Assembly: GCA_030446015.1 (NCBI GenBank)
Contig: JASUSO010000006.1
Span: 1-48,075, forward strand
From: Methanobacteriota archaeon
GTDB lineage: Archaea; Halobacteriota; Methanomicrobia; Methanomicrobiales; Methanoculleaceae
Direction: 5' to 3'
Length of the DNA stretch: 48,075 nucleotides
The notes beneath the pieces were generated by a model. That model ran no database searches. It had not been told where the DNA came from and saw nothing but the letters and a program-made list of their open reading frames with translations. Numbering within the stretch: the stretch's first letter is position 1; each line of letters starts with the position of its first letter. Shown piece by piece: positions 32,096 to 41,414 of the stretch. The position numbers were made by a program, and so were the translations under genes.

Positions 32096-32655
32096 CTCGA
32101 TGTAAAGACGTGATACTTCTCGTCCGGATCCTCGATCTCGTGCAGGATCCGGCTGACGATCATCCGGCCCGGGTGCGGAAGCGACTTGATCCGCGCAGAG
32201 ATATCGGCGAAACTCTCGAACGGCTTCTTCTCCCGCTGCTCGAGGATCTCCCAGAGCAGTTTCTTCCCGATGCCGGGAAGAAGGTGGAGCATGTGAAACT
32301 TCGGCGTGATGGGGACGGACTTGTTGAAGAAGTCGACGAACCGCTGCTCGTTCTCGTTGACGATCTGCTCGATCACGAACGGGAGCTCGAGTTTCGCCGT
32401 CGCCGTCAGGTCCTCGTGGCTGATCCGCCGCTTGACGCGCTCGATCTTCTCCCGCTCCGCATCGCCGATATAGACGCGGTCATAGATCTGGATATCCGCA
32501 CCCTGCTTCGGGATGAGTTCGAGAAGCTTGAACTGGTCAACCCCGACCGCCTGGACGACCGGCTCGCGCTTGTAGGCCGGGCGCTGCTCGCTCACGTATC
32601 CCATGGGGAGGACATCGAGGACTACCGCGTTCTCCTCTTTCCTTTCGGTCTTCAT
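32092..32655 (-). CDS. DUF655 protein, predicted RNA-binding
   Basis: 187 residues from ATG 32655, with AAGGGGTGG upstream. An OB-like N-terminal part (VLDVLPMGYVSEQRPAYKRE, then IYDRVYIGD) is followed by a helix-hairpin-helix segment (MLHLLPGIGKKLLWEILEQR). The family is archaeal and its position between rpoF and ksgA suggests an rRNA-related role. No biochemical function is known to me. Confidence 0.88.
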   Translation of the reverse strand: MKTERKEENAVVLDVLPMGYVSEQRPAYKREPVVQAVGVDQFKLLELIPKQGADIQIYDRVYIGDAEREKIERVKRRISHEDLTATAKLELPFVIEQIVNENEQRFVDFFNKSVPITPKFHMLHLLPGIGKKLLWEILEQREKKPFESFADISARIKSLPHPGRMIVSRILHEIEDPDEKYHVFTSR

Positions 32656-32672
32656 TGGCACCACCCCTTCAA

Positions 32673-33023
32673 TCAGAAGTGGGTCATTACCAGGTCGAGG
32701 ATCTCGTCCAGCTCTTCCGTTGTAAGATTGAACCGTTCTTTGGCGTAGATAGCCCGCAGTTCGTCACGCGTCCGCGGCATCAGATTTGCGATGCGGTAGG
32801 CGATATCCTCTTTCATCTTCTCGAGTTTCATGAGCTCGTCGACAAGCGCGCGAGCCTTCTCGGCAGATGTCTTTGAGAGCTGGTTGGCATGCTCGATGCT
32901 CTTACGAAGTTCGTAGGACATCTCATCTCCGGACTCGAGCCGGGCTGCCTCCACCGCGAGAAGAGTCTCCCGCAGCTCGGGGAGCAGCATCCGCTCTTCG
33001 CTAATAATGCGTTTTACCTTCAT
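32673..33023 (-). CDS. rpoF: RNA polymerase subunit F (Rpb4 homolog)
   Basis: 116 residues from ATG 33023 (MKVKRIISEERML). The middle has ELRKSIEHANQLSKTS and the end has IAYRIANLMPRTRDELRAIYAKERF, the HRDC-like C-terminal part of RpoF. RpoF pairs with RpoE (Rpb7) in the polymerase stalk; rpoE is not in the window. It follows rpl21e by about 20 bases. Confidence 0.92.
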   Translation of the reverse strand: MKVKRIISEERMLLPELRETLLAVEAARLESGDEMSYELRKSIEHANQLSKTSAEKARALVDELMKLEKMKEDIAYRIANLMPRTRDELRAIYAKERFNLTTEELDEILDLVMTHF

Positions 33024-33044
33024 GCCAACCACTACTGTTGAGGA

Positions 33045-33338
33045 TTATACTTTCTGCGCTTTTAGATGTTGCGGTCTCGCAATCACCTGCTTTACCGAAT
33101 CTCCATCCCTGACTTCGAGCAGCCATGCGCGTCCGCGCTGTCCAATGACCGTGCCGGTCTTCCCGTGGAACCTCCGGTGGGGCATGCCCTTCTGGACACT
33201 CGGCTCGACCACGACATGCACCTTCTGCCCGATCTCGAAGTTCTGGATCACCGAGGTGACCGGCGGAATGCCGCGTTTTCTGAGGTCCTTCTTGAACTTA
33301 TACCGCGTCTTCTTGCGTGGTCCATTGTGATGTGCCAT
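33045..33338 (-). CDS. rpl21e: 50S ribosomal protein L21e
   Basis: 97 residues, full length. GPRKKTRYKFKKDLRKRG, VHVVVEPSVQKGMPHRRFHG and KTGTVIGQRGRAWLLEV are L21e landmarks. It lies two bases after pus10 and shortly before rpoF. Confidence 0.96.
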   Translation of the reverse strand: MAHHNGPRKKTRYKFKKDLRKRGIPPVTSVIQNFEIGQKVHVVVEPSVQKGMPHRRFHGKTGTVIGQRGRAWLLEVRDGDSVKQVIARPQHLKAQKV

Positions 33339-33340
33339 GA

Positions 33341-34579
33341 TTACTCACCATACTCGTTTGCAGTTTTGACCAGCACCACATCGAGGCTGACAACACTTGC
33401 GGTGCGCCCCAGGATCTGGGCAAGGCTGGGCTGGGTTCTGCCGTTGTCACCCGATACCAGTTCTTTGATGTAGAGGCCCGCTTCGCCGACGACTTCAACC
33501 CAGTATCTGCCGTCAACGCTACCTGTACATTCGATATCGAGGACCTGCCGTTCCCGAACTTTATCTGCCCGTCGGTGTGACACCCGCAGGGGGGTGCGCT
33601 GTCGTATCGTTACACCTTTTAACTGATCGAGGGCCGCCCTGAACTCATCTGGGGTTACAGAACCGTCGATCTCGACCAGGATCCTGTATTTTTTATGCGC
33701 TTTGTCGGATTTAAGGCTTTGCACCATCTTCCGATCCGCCCATCCGTCGAGATGAACCGCCACCCGGCCCTCGGCCGCACGGTTGATCTCCGCTTCAAGC
33801 GCCGCGAGATCCACCGACCGCTTCCGCGGCGCCTCGATCTCCATCACGAAGGGGCGGCCCGACCCGAGCATCCGGGCGTCGATATCCTCTCTCCCGGCCC
33901 CGTGCAGGACGGCGTTCTCCGCGTCGAAGGCCTCGATCGCCGGCCGCCCGATCAGTTCCTCGACGGAGTCGGCATACTGCTTGCCGGTGAAGTCGCACTT
34001 CTCACACCCCGCACCCCGGCACGCACGGCAGTCCCAGTGGGTCTGGGGGATGCCGCGCTCGTACTTCAGGTAGCGGCCGACGAAGAAGATAGGGTTCACC
34101 TGCACCTCGATGGTGCCGTCCCCGAGATCGAGGATCGCGACGACGTCGGGTTTCTTTAAGTCGGCTGTCTTTCCCGAGAGGGCCGAGACGGCTTTCCCGA
34201 CCTCGCGGTTCATCTCGGCCTTCAGCGGTTCGGGGTCGCGGAGCGCAAGATCGCTCCAGACCATCTCCTCGCTCTCGGCGACGAGCGGCGGCACCTTCGT
34301 CCCGATGAGGAAGGTCTCGAACTCGATGCCGTCCACTGCCTCGACGACTCTCTTCGCCCAGTCTTCTGCACGGGAGAGTTCGCCGGCGCATATCCAGCAG
34401 GAATCCGGGTCTGGCTCGTGGTGCGGCTCGTTCGCCGCAAGCTCGTGCGCGATCCGAAGAGCCCTGCCCCGCTCCTCGTTCGTCAACCCGAACGACCGCT
34501 TGCCGAAGAACCGCCCGAGGCAGTGGTTGCAGGTCTCGCCGTATCCAAGGATTGCTTCTACCGCTTGTATGATATCCAT
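33341..34579 (-). CDS. pus10: tRNA pseudouridine synthase Pus10
   Basis: 412 residues. The N-terminal zinc site uses C17xxC20 and C61xxC64. A second cysteine group is C184xxC187 and C192xxC195. The catalytic block is GAGREDIDARMLGSGRPF (228-244), with the active aspartate in it. The enzyme makes pseudouridine 54 (and often 55) in archaeal tRNA. Its start overlaps the trmY stop by one base, joining the two enzymes that act in turn on position 54. Confidence 0.95.
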   Translation of the reverse strand: MDIIQAVEAILGYGETCNHCLGRFFGKRSFGLTNEERGRALRIAHELAANEPHHEPDPDSCWICAGELSRAEDWAKRVVEAVDGIEFETFLIGTKVPPLVAESEEMVWSDLALRDPEPLKAEMNREVGKAVSALSGKTADLKKPDVVAILDLGDGTIEVQVNPIFFVGRYLKYERGIPQTHWDCRACRGAGCEKCDFTGKQYADSVEELIGRPAIEAFDAENAVLHGAGREDIDARMLGSGRPFVMEIEAPRKRSVDLAALEAEINRAAEGRVAVHLDGWADRKMVQSLKSDKAHKKYRILVEIDGSVTPDEFRAALDQLKGVTIRQRTPLRVSHRRADKVRERQVLDIECTGSVDGRYWVEVVGEAGLYIKELVSGDNGRTQPSLAQILGRTASVVSLDVVLVKTANEYGE

Positions 34580-35148
34580 CAGGATTCCCTCCGATCCATC
34601 TCGTTTAAGAGGACGGTGATCGTGTGATCGGCGTGCAGCGACCGCGGCCCGACCGAGTAACGGGGGTAGCCCGCGATCGAGGCCTCCTCCTCCGCAGTGA
34701 AGTTGTGGTGATCCGAGAGGAGATAGTTCTCCGGGAGATCGGGCGCCGTCCTGACGTCCTCCCCCGCCTCGTCGAGCACCGCGAACGGGACCTCGGCAAG
34801 CAGCCGGGCGAGCCCGCCGCGACGGACGTAGACGCCCGGCGTCGACTCCCGGAAAGAGTCACCGCAGGGGATCGAGAGCGCCTTCTTGATCAGGGCGGCG
34901 CTGCTCCGCTCGTCCGGCGAGAGGTGCCGGAGTTCGCTCCCCCGGAAGAGGATGGTCTTCTCGGGCCCGGGCTCCCCGCAGAGGATGAGGTAACACTCGA
35001 CGTCGCGGCGCAGGTCGTGAGAGAGAAAGAACGCGGAGTTGACGCATCGGCAGAGGACGTCCATCCTCCCGCCGCTCCCGGGAAGATCGTTGAGGCTGAA
35101 GGTGCCGTTCGTCACGGCAAGGTGCCCCACGACGGCAAACCGCTTCAT
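34579..35148 (-). CDS. trmY: tRNA (pseudouridine-54-N1)-methyltransferase TrmY
   Basis: 189 residues, SPOUT fold (former DUF358). [20 protein letters not shown] opens the fold. [18 protein letters not shown] and [13 protein letters not shown] with the knot-region [14 protein letters not shown] follow. It converts pseudouridine 54 to 1-methylpseudouridine, directly after Pus10. It overlaps srp54 by four bases. Confidence 0.94.
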   Translation of the reverse strand: MKRFAVVGHLAVTNGTFSLNDLPGSGGRMDVLCRCVNSAFFLSHDLRRDVECYLILCGEPGPEKTILFRGSELRHLSPDERSSAALIKKALSIPCGDSFRESTPGVYVRRGGLARLLAEVPFAVLDEAGEDVRTAPDLPENYLLSDHHNFTAEEEASIAGYPRYSVGPRSLHADHTITVLLNEMDRRES

Positions 35149-36476
35149 CGACTGGGTCCGCCGAACTTCTTCATCAAGCGCTGCATGTTGAACTTGCCGC
35201 CGCCCATGCCCCGCATGCCCTTTAGGGCACGCTGCATGATCTTGTAGTACTTGATGAGATCGCGGACGTCGTCGGGCGTCACCCCGGCGCCCCGGGCGAT
35301 CCGCTGGATCCGGGAACTCCCGATCATCGACGGGTCGTCGAGTTCCGAGGGCGTCATCGAGTCCATGATCACCTTGTAGCGCTGCATCTTCGTGCTGGTG
35401 ATGTCGTAGGCGTCGTCCGGGATCTGCATGCCGCCGAGGGGGAGCATGCTCATGATCTGCTTTAAGGGCCCCATCTTGTTTAAGGCCTCAAGCTGCTTGT
35501 ACATGTCCCGGAGGGTGAACTTACCCTTGAGCATCGCGTTGACGTCGAGCTCCTCGCCCGAGACCGCCTCCTCCGCCCGCTCGACGAGCGCTTTTAAATC
35601 GCCCATCCCGAGCAGCCGGGAGATGAACCCGTTCGGGTCGAACCGCTCGAGGTCATCGATCGTCTCGCCGCTCCCGATGAAGACGATCCCGCTCTGCGTC
35701 TCGGCGACCGCCGAGAGCGCCCCGCCGCCCTTCGCGGTGCCGTCCATCTTCGTCACGAGGACGCCGTCGATCCCGATCGCCTCATGGAACCGGCGGGCCT
35801 GCTCGCTCGCCTGCTGGCCGAGCGCCGCGTCGATCACGAGCCAGCGGTGGTCGGCATGCGAGATCTCGTTGATGTTGACGATCTCCTCGATCAGGTTCTC
35901 CTCAAGGGCATGCCGCCCCTGGGTGTCGATGATGATGACCTCGTAGAGCTTGCGGAACTTCGGGAGACCCTCGCGGACGATCTTGACCGCGTCGGGCTCC
36001 TTTGGATCCCCGTAGCACGGGACGCTGATCCGGTCGCAGAGCGTCTTGAGCTGATCGTAGGCGCCCGGCCGGAAGGTGTCGGCGCAGATCACCCCGACCC
36101 GCAGCCCCTTGCGCTGGAAGTAGCGGGCGAGTTTCGCCGTCGTCGTGGTCTTCCCGCTCCCCTGCAGCCCCGCCATCAGGATCGTCTGGGGCTCGAGCGC
36201 CACCTCGCCGGGCGACCCCATCAGCCGGACGAGTTCCTGGTAGACGATCCGCAGAACGTGCTCGCGGACACCCATCCCCTTCGGGGGCTCCTCCTCGAGG
36301 GCGCGCTGCTTGATCGCCTGGGAGAGGTGCATCACGAGTTTGACGTTGACGTCGGCGGAGAGGAGCGCACGCTGCAGGTCGCGCACCAGTTCGTCGACCG
36401 CCGCCCGGTCGATCACCGTCTTGCCGGCGAGTTTCTTGACGGCGTCCTTTAAGGAGTTGCCGAGGTTATCGAGCAT
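35145..36476 (-). CDS. srp54: Signal recognition particle protein SRP54
   Basis: 443 residues. N domain about 1-90. G domain: [15 protein letters not shown] (P-loop), [23 protein letters not shown] (G3; most homologs have DTAGR), [15 protein letters not shown] domain about 300-443, rich in methionine and ending [13 protein letters not shown]. It binds signal sequences and 7S RNA, and meets FtsY at the membrane. No 7S RNA gene is in the window. The gene follows ftsY with a one-base overlap. Confidence 0.96.
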   Translation of the reverse strand: MLDNLGNSLKDAVKKLAGKTVIDRAAVDELVRDLQRALLSADVNVKLVMHLSQAIKQRALEEEPPKGMGVREHVLRIVYQELVRLMGSPGEVALEPQTILMAGLQGSGKTTTTAKLARYFQRKGLRVGVICADTFRPGAYDQLKTLCDRISVPCYGDPKEPDAVKIVREGLPKFRKLYEVIIIDTQGRHALEENLIEEIVNINEISHADHRWLVIDAALGQQASEQARRFHEAIGIDGVLVTKMDGTAKGGGALSAVAETQSGIVFIGSGETIDDLERFDPNGFISRLLGMGDLKALVERAEEAVSGEELDVNAMLKGKFTLRDMYKQLEALNKMGPLKQIMSMLPLGGMQIPDDAYDITSTKMQRYKVIMDSMTPSELDDPSMIGSSRIQRIARGAGVTPDDVRDLIKYYKIMQRALKGMRGMGGGKFNMQRLMKKFGGPSR

Positions 36477-37567
36477 CAGGCCTCACCACCGAGGAGTTCA
36501 TCGACCACGACCCGGGGATCGAACGGCATGATGTCGTCGTAGCCCTGGCCGGTCCCGAGGAAGAGGATCGGTTTTCCGACGGTGTGGGCGACCGATATCG
36601 CCGCACCGCCCTTCGGATCCATATCCGCCTTCGTCAGGACGACCGCGTCGGTGCCGACGGCCTTGTTGAACTCGTCAGCCCGGATGACCGCGTCGTTCCC
36701 CGCGACCGCTTCATCGACATAGACGACGAGATCGGGCTTCATGACCCGCCGGATCTTCTCGAGCTGGTTCATGAGGTTCGCCCGGTTGTGGAACCGGCCG
36801 GCCGTATCGGCGAGGATGACATCGATATCGTGCGCTTTTGCGTACTGGACGGCGTCGAAGAGCACAGCAGAGGGGTCGGCGCCCGCCTGGTGCTGGATCG
36901 TCTTGATCCCGAGGCGGTCGGCGTGGGTCCGTATCTGCTCGATCGCACCCGCACGGAAAGTGTCGCCTGCGCCGATCACGACCGAAAACCCATTCTTCTG
37001 GAGGTAGTGGCCGACCTTTGCGACCGTCGTCGTCTTGCCCGTCCCGTTCACGCCCGTAAAGAGGATCTTCACCGGCCGCTCGTGCTCGCGGATGTAGCGC
37101 GAGAGGTCGAGCCCTTCCCCGAGCACCCCGCAGAGCGCAGAACGGAGGGTCGACACGACCAGATCGTCGACCGAGGCGCCGATCTTGCGCTGCCTGCCCA
37201 CGAGGTCGCGGCGCATCCGGGCGATGATCTCATCCGTGACCGGGAGCGCGACGTCGTTTTCGAGGAGCACCATCTCAAGCTCGAAGAGCGGTTCTTCGAT
37301 GTCCTTCTCCAGGATGAGGACCTCACGGTCACGGACAAGGACCTTCACACGCTCAAAAAACGTAGGCTTCTGCCGGCCCTCCTCTACCGCCTCCTCCGCG
37401 GCAGATGGCACGGGCTCTGCGGCGGGTGTGGGGACGGGTTCTTTCGCCTCCACACCCGCCGGCAGTTCTGCAACCTGCGGCTCCGGTTGGGCCGCGGCAG
37501 CCTCCTCGATATTCGAGGCGAATTTTGACCTGATATTCTGAAGTTTTTTCTTTAAGGAATCAAACAT
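36476..37567 (-). CDS. ftsY: Signal recognition particle receptor FtsY
   Basis: 363 residues. The N-terminal A region (about 20-65) is rich in Glu, Ala and Pro. The NG domain has [42 protein letters not shown] and [12 protein letters not shown]. It docks the ribosome-SRP complex at the membrane. ATG 37567 overlaps the prefoldin alpha stop by one base. Confidence 0.96.
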   Translation of the reverse strand: MFDSLKKKLQNIRSKFASNIEEAAAAQPEPQVAELPAGVEAKEPVPTPAAEPVPSAAEEAVEEGRQKPTFFERVKVLVRDREVLILEKDIEEPLFELEMVLLENDVALPVTDEIIARMRRDLVGRQRKIGASVDDLVVSTLRSALCGVLGEGLDLSRYIREHERPVKILFTGVNGTGKTTTVAKVGHYLQKNGFSVVIGAGDTFRAGAIEQIRTHADRLGIKTIQHQAGADPSAVLFDAVQYAKAHDIDVILADTAGRFHNRANLMNQLEKIRRVMKPDLVVYVDEAVAGNDAVIRADEFNKAVGTDAVVLTKADMDPKGGAAISVAHTVGKPILFLGTGQGYDDIMPFDPRVVVDELLGGEA

Positions 37568-38025
37568 TATGAACTTCCGCCCTGGCCTGCCTGAGCCTGC
37601 CGGGCCCCCCGATACGCCGCCTCGAGGCGCCGGGAGATCTCCGTTGCCTGGCCCTGAAGTTGTTCGACCGAACCCGCGACCTTCTTTGCAAGCGCCTCAA
37701 GTTCGGTTATCCGATCCTCGAGATACTCCACCGCATCCGCGGTGGCCCTCTCGACGGAGACGTCCGCACCGATGTTCACGAGAACGTGGCCGGCATCGAG
37801 CACCTTCACCCGGAGGTAGGCACCTCCACCGATGGGGAGAAGGACGACGCCGTCCCCGTTCTCCTGAATGGCACGGAGCGTCTCGATGGCCGCGGTGCCC
37901 TCAAGCCGCTGCTGCTCGATCATCGCAAGCTGCTGCGACAGGAGTTCGATCTGCTGCCCGTACTCGTTCAAGTACATCTGGAGAGTCTGTATCTCGCGAG
38001 GATCTGCCTGGTTCACGTCATTCAC
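37567..38025 (-). CDS. pfdA: Prefoldin subunit alpha
   Basis: 152 residues. Two coiled-coil helices (about 8-50 and 100-140) flank the beta-hairpin region VVLLPIGGGAYLRVKV and LVNIGADVSVERA, the prefoldin alpha layout. Two alpha and four beta subunits form the jellyfish-shaped chaperone that hands unfolded proteins to the thermosome. It overlaps the rpl18a gene by eight bases. Confidence 0.94.
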   Translation of the reverse strand: MNDVNQADPREIQTLQMYLNEYGQQIELLSQQLAMIEQQRLEGTAAIETLRAIQENGDGVVLLPIGGGAYLRVKVLDAGHVLVNIGADVSVERATADAVEYLEDRITELEALAKKVAGSVEQLQGQATEISRRLEAAYRGARQAQAGQGGSS

Positions 38026-38209
38026 CAGCTACAACGTTAACCGATTCGATCGTGATATAACTTCTCTTCAGGCGGTGTTTGCTCCCGATATCGGCAAGAA
38101 CCCACTCTTTTGCCAGGCTCTCGTTCGGGGCGCCGACGACCTTGCGGTACGGCTTCCACTCGTTGTTGATCTTGCACGCGCCTACAACTTCAAACATCTG
38201 GTTCTCCAT
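38018..38209 (-). CDS. rpl18a: 50S ribosomal protein L18Ae (LX)
   Basis: 63 residues from ATG 38209 (MENQMFEVVGACKINNEW), supported by GGAGTGA seven bases upstream; the longer frame to 38233 would overlap eif6. FEVVGACKINNEWKPYRKVV and LADIGSKHRLKRSYITIESV are typical. This small protein is an archaeal relative of eukaryotic L18a (eL20). Confidence 0.93.
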   Translation of the reverse strand: MENQMFEVVGACKINNEWKPYRKVVGAPNESLAKEWVLADIGSKHRLKRSYITIESVNVVAGE

Positions 38210-38216
38210 GACAGAA

Positions 38217-38879
38217 TCACTCCAAAAACCCAAAGACTTCTTCTATTCGTCCCAGCTCAAACCCGGTCGTGACGGACCCTGCGACGTATCCCTTGCTGTT
38301 TGCAAGGAGCCCGGTACCCACAAGACCGCTGCCCATGTTGACCGACCCAAGCCCGATCGGGAGATCGACCACCCGTTCGAGGTTCGCGATCTCGGTATCG
38401 TTCGCCCTCTGGTGGACAAGGATACCCTTGTTCGTCGCGAACCCGGCCATGCCGACGGTCTTGATGCCGCCGAGCGTCAGCCGGACCACCGGCACCCCGA
38501 GGAACGACCCGATCTCTTCGGCAACATCAAGCGGCATCTCGGGGTGGACGGCGGCAACGTAATCGTTTGCGAGAATGACGTTGCCGGCCGCGTTCATGGG
38601 CCCCTCGAGCAGAAATATGTCCCGGTACTCGCTCAAGACCGCCAGTTCCTCGTCGGTGGCAAGGCCGCTGACGACCAGGCCCTGGCTGTTTCCGGCAACG
38701 AGCGAACCGATGATGCTGCTTCCCTGGATGAAGGTGCTCACGATCTCGACATCGAGTTCCCTCGCGAGGGCCGCGGCGAACTCCGCGGGCGCCCCGGGGT
38801 TTACGATCGCTATATCCTCAAACACCCGGGCATAAACGCCGATGTTCGGATCGCCGGCGAGATCGATCGTCCCCGTCAT
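38217..38879 (-). CDS. eif6: Translation initiation factor aIF6
   Basis: 220 residues, five-fold pentein propeller. Landmarks are [47 protein letters not shown] and [16 protein letters not shown]. It binds the large subunit and stops early joining with the small one. It starts one base after the rpl31e stop. Confidence 0.95.
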   Translation of the reverse strand: MTGTIDLAGDPNIGVYARVFEDIAIVNPGAPAEFAAALARELDVEIVSTFIQGSSIIGSLVAGNSQGLVVSGLATDEELAVLSEYRDIFLLEGPMNAAGNVILANDYVAAVHPEMPLDVAEEIGSFLGVPVVRLTLGGIKTVGMAGFATNKGILVHQRANDTEIANLERVVDLPIGLGSVNMGSGLVGTGLLANSKGYVAGSVTTGFELGRIEEVFGFLE

Positions 38880-38880
38880 T

Positions 38881-39144
38881 TCACTCCTCGGCGAGCTCGG
38901 CCTGGACCTGCCCGTCCTCGAACTTCATCGCGCGAACGCGAATCTTTCGCGGGGGCTTCTGACTGCCGTTCTCCCAGACCTTCTCGTTGATGCTCTTGTC
39001 GAGTTTGACGTCCTCGCTCTTCATGTGCCGGGCAAGGAACGCCCTGATGTCCTTGATTGCGGTGTTGCCCCGCTTCCACCGGGGTGCACGCTTCACCTCA
39101 CGGAGAGGGATGATATAGATATGCTCCTTCAATGCTTCTGCCAT
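38881..39144 (-). CDS. rpl31e: 50S ribosomal protein L31e
   Basis: 87 residues. [39 protein letters not shown] and [15 protein letters not shown] are L31e landmarks. It follows rpl39e by four bases, the usual archaeal order rpl39e-rpl31e-eif6-rpl18a. Confidence 0.95.
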   Translation of the reverse strand: MAEALKEHIYIIPLREVKRAPRWKRGNTAIKDIRAFLARHMKSEDVKLDKSINEKVWENGSQKPPRKIRVRAMKFEDGQVQAELAEE

Positions 39145-39148
39145 AACC

Positions 39149-39301
39149 CTACACCTTCAGGGAACTCCGTCTCCAGTTGCGCCGCTTCGGATGGGACGCA
39201 ACTGCACGGTTGGTCTTGATCATCACCCATGCCGGCACGCGGCGGTTCTGCTCGCATGCCTTTGCCAGCCGGATCTTCCGGCCTTTCATCAACTTGCTCA
39301 T
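39149..39301 (-). CDS. rpl39e: 50S ribosomal protein L39e
   Basis: 50 residues from ATG 39301, the exact usual length. [29 protein letters not shown] and [11 protein letters not shown] define the family. The larger open frame to 39403 is not the gene, since its start lies in the preceding coding region. Very basic, it sits in the peptide exit tunnel. Confidence 0.95.
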   Translation of the reverse strand: MSKLMKGRKIRLAKACEQNRRVPAWVMIKTNRAVASHPKRRNWRRSSLKV

Positions 39302-39321
39302 AATCTTCACTCTCGTTGTAT

Positions 39322-39912
39322 TCAGGTATCTCTCCTCGCGACCACCAGCGACTGCAGGTGGTTGGAGGGGAAGAACAACGCCGGATCGATGCCGCGGGCG
39401 CAAAGAGCGCTCCTGATCTCACCTTCGTAGTCGCCGTTCTCGATGCTGCCCGTCTCCCCGTACCGCACCACGAACAGGCGCTCGGCCAGTCGCTCCACCT
39501 CGGTCTTCCCGTAGCCGAGGAGCGGCCGGACGTAGGAGCAGCCGGTGGTCATCTCCAGGTGCTGGACTTCGGAGCGTTCGAGCCGGGGAACCCGGTCGTC
39601 CCGGCGGGTGCCGTCAGCGACCACCGGATACTCGGCCGCAAGGGTCTCGACCGCCGCCCGGTGAACCATATCGATCGCGTCGTTCGGGTATCCACATGAG
39701 ATGAGCAGGTCGACGGCTTCACAGAGCAGGTCTCTTCCGAGCACTCTCTTCCGGAAGGGAAGGCCCAGGGCGGCCGCTGCGGCCTGCACCCCGGGAACTT
39801 CGCGGTCGGGATCGAATACGCACGTGTTCAGTTCCACGCCGTAATCGCGCGCGAGCATGATCGCCGCGAGCGCACTGTCTTTTCCACCCGAGAAGAGCAC
39901 ACCTGCTTCCAT
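39322..39912 (-). CDS. PP-loop ATP pyrophosphatase family protein
   Basis: 196 residues. The PP-loop [11 protein letters not shown] (residues 6-16) shows an adenylating enzyme of the N-type ATP pyrophosphatases. [12 protein letters not shown] and [19 protein letters not shown] follow as in tRNA-modifying relatives. The gene is tied to rpl39e in many archaea, which suggests a role in tRNA or translation. Its reaction is unknown to me. It overlaps pdcd5 by one base. Confidence 0.82.
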   Translation of the reverse strand: MEAGVLFSGGKDSALAAIMLARDYGVELNTCVFDPDREVPGVQAAAAALGLPFRKRVLGRDLLCEAVDLLISCGYPNDAIDMVHRAAVETLAAEYPVVADGTRRDDRVPRLERSEVQHLEMTTGCSYVRPLLGYGKTEVERLAERLFVVRYGETGSIENGDYEGEIRSALCARGIDPALFFPSNHLQSLVVARRDT

Positions 39913-40250
39913 TATTTCCGCGTAATCCTGAACTCTCTCTTCGACGGGGTCAGCTGGGCAAGCAGGGCTTTCAACTGCTCGTCGGTGATCCGCTGCCGGA
40001 CCCTGCCGCTCTGGGCCAGCATCACCAGCTGCTGCTCGACCGCTTTTGCAAACTCCGGTCGGGTCAACTTGATGGTATTGAGTCTCTCCCTCGCTTCAGG
40101 TTCGAGGATCTCCAGGAGCGCAGCGCGGATCTGTGCATCGATCTGCTGCTGGCGTGCGGCCTCTTCCTCCATGGCCTGCTGATCCAGCGCCTGCCGCTGC
40201 ATCTGTTCCAGCCTGCGGCGGCGCAGTTCGGCGAGTTCGTCATCTACCAT
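39912..40250 (-). CDS. DNA-binding protein of the PDCD5 family
   Basis: 112 residues. The N-terminal helix is long and glutamine-rich (RRRLEQMQRQALDQQAMEEE). It is followed by the compact bundle AALLEILEPEARERLNTIKL and AQSGRVRQRITDEQLKALL. This is the archaeal homolog of human PDCD5/TFAR19, usually paired with rps19e as here. Confidence 0.93.
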   Translation of the reverse strand: MVDDELAELRRRRLEQMQRQALDQQAMEEEAARQQQIDAQIRAALLEILEPEARERLNTIKLTRPEFAKAVEQQLVMLAQSGRVRQRITDEQLKALLAQLTPSKREFRITRK

Positions 40251-40269
40251 CAGTCATGCCTCCCGTCGC

Positions 40270-40719
40270 TCAGTACTTCGCAAGGCCAGGGGCGGCTTTC
40301 GCGGCCTCGGGTTTCAGGCCGTTCGCAACGTTGTCGAGGAAAGACCTGCCCGCCGGGGTCACCGTGCGCCCGGAGCTGCCGTGGGCGACGTATCCCGCCG
40401 CTTCGAGCTGCTGGAAGATCTTCCGGACGATTGACCCGCTTCCACGCTTGAACCGGTTCGGGGCCGAGCCGCGGTCACGCTTGCCGCCGTAGGCGGAGCG
40501 CATCCTCTGGATGCCGACAGGTCCGTCGGTGTAGATTCTCCGGAAGACCGCTGCCGTGCGCACGTACCACCAGTCTTCATTCTCGGGGGGCATCTCTTTG
40601 TGTACCCCCGTCTTCGCAAAAGCGGCCCAGCCAGGGGGCTGAATCTGCGGATTTTTCTTGAGTTCTTCTGCCATCTGCCGGATGAGCATATCGGCAGGGA
40701 TGTCATATACAGTCGTCAT
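40270..40719 (-). CDS. rps19e: 30S ribosomal protein S19e
   Basis: 149 residues. VYDIPADMLIRQMAEELKKN, PPENEDWWYVRTAAVFRRIY and RMRSAYGGKRDRGSAPNRF are S19e landmarks. GAGGT precedes ATG 40719. A strong TATA box (40769-40780) starts the long cluster here. Confidence 0.95.
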   Translation of the reverse strand: MTTVYDIPADMLIRQMAEELKKNPQIQPPGWAAFAKTGVHKEMPPENEDWWYVRTAAVFRRIYTDGPVGIQRMRSAYGGKRDRGSAPNRFKRGSGSIVRKIFQQLEAAGYVAHGSSGRTVTPAGRSFLDNVANGLKPEAAKAAPGLAKY

Positions 40720-40768
40720 AGATGAACCTCACTCTCGCTAACAGTCTTTACATATTCGTCCAGTGATG

Positions 40769-40781
40769 TTTTATATATTTC
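40769..40781 (-). promoter_or_regulatory. TATA box of the long translation cluster
   Basis: The minus strand reads AAATATATAAAAC, a near-ideal archaeal TATA box centred near 40775. It overlaps the stop codon of the YhbY-like gene at 40771. The transcript start should be near 40749, 30 bases before rps19e. Confidence 0.7.
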
Positions 40782-41031
40782 GAGGATTGTGCCCGGGCGA
40801 TCGGTTCCGCCGCTCCGTAAGGACGAGCGTCCGCCCCCGGACCTCGGCGAGGACCGCTCCGGCGGATGCCGCTATCCCCTCGGGATCGACCTCGGTGTTC
40901 CGAAGCCACCTCACCTTGACGACCTTCCGGTCCTTGAGCTGCCGCCGGATCTCGTCGATCATGACGTTCGTGACGCCGCGCTTCCCGATCCAGATGGTGG
41001 GTTTGATATCCTGGAACGATTCTTTACTCAT
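40771..41031 (-). CDS. YhbY/CRM-domain RNA-binding protein
   Basis: 86 residues from ATG 41031. PTIWIGKRGVTNVMIDEIRR is the CRM motif and KVVKVRWLRN with RTLVLTERR follow. Relatives bind pre-ribosomal RNA. It overlaps rnp4 by four bases; the larger open frame upstream on this strand is not coding. Confidence 0.88.
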   Translation of the reverse strand: MSKESFQDIKPTIWIGKRGVTNVMIDEIRRQLKDRKVVKVRWLRNTEVDPEGIAASAGAVLAEVRGRTLVLTERRNRSPGHNPRNI

Positions 41032-41345
41032 TCTCTGGGCCTCCCGACCGGGATCCGCGACCGGTTCCCGCAGGAAAGACAGGTGACGATCACGCGGCCC
41101 CGGTGAACCCGGACCCGGGCGTTCGATCCCGGGACCAGGTAGGTGTAGCACCTGCGGCAGAAACGGCGTTTCAGCGGCCGCTCTATCCGAACCCGGTGTC
41201 GCATCCCGATCTTGCGGGCCAGTTCCACGCACCGGTTGCTCCAACCGGGGTTTTCCGGGTAGAACTCCGCGGCACGCGCAAAGAGAACGGCGATCCTCTC
41301 GCGGGCGAGTCTCCGGGAGCCTGATTTTCGTGCTGTATCTGCCAT
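41028..41345 (-). CDS. rnp4: Ribonuclease P protein component 4 (Rpp21/Rpr2)
   Basis: 105 residues. The basic N-terminal helices (ARERIAVLFARAAEFYPENP) are followed by a zinc ribbon of FCRRCYTYLVPG and VTCLSCGNRSRIP. It is a subunit of the archaeal RNase P that trims tRNA 5' ends. The TATA box near 41389-41400 (minus) would start the rnp4-yhbY transcript. Confidence 0.92.
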   Translation of the reverse strand: MADTARKSGSRRLARERIAVLFARAAEFYPENPGWSNRCVELARKIGMRHRVRIERPLKRRFCRRCYTYLVPGSNARVRVHRGRVIVTCLSCGNRSRIPVGRPRE

Positions 41346-41414
41346 GGTGCGATCCGTTATCAGTGATGGGTCTAAAGGTTGGCGTCGGAAGAATATAAGA
41401 GGTTGATGGCGCGG

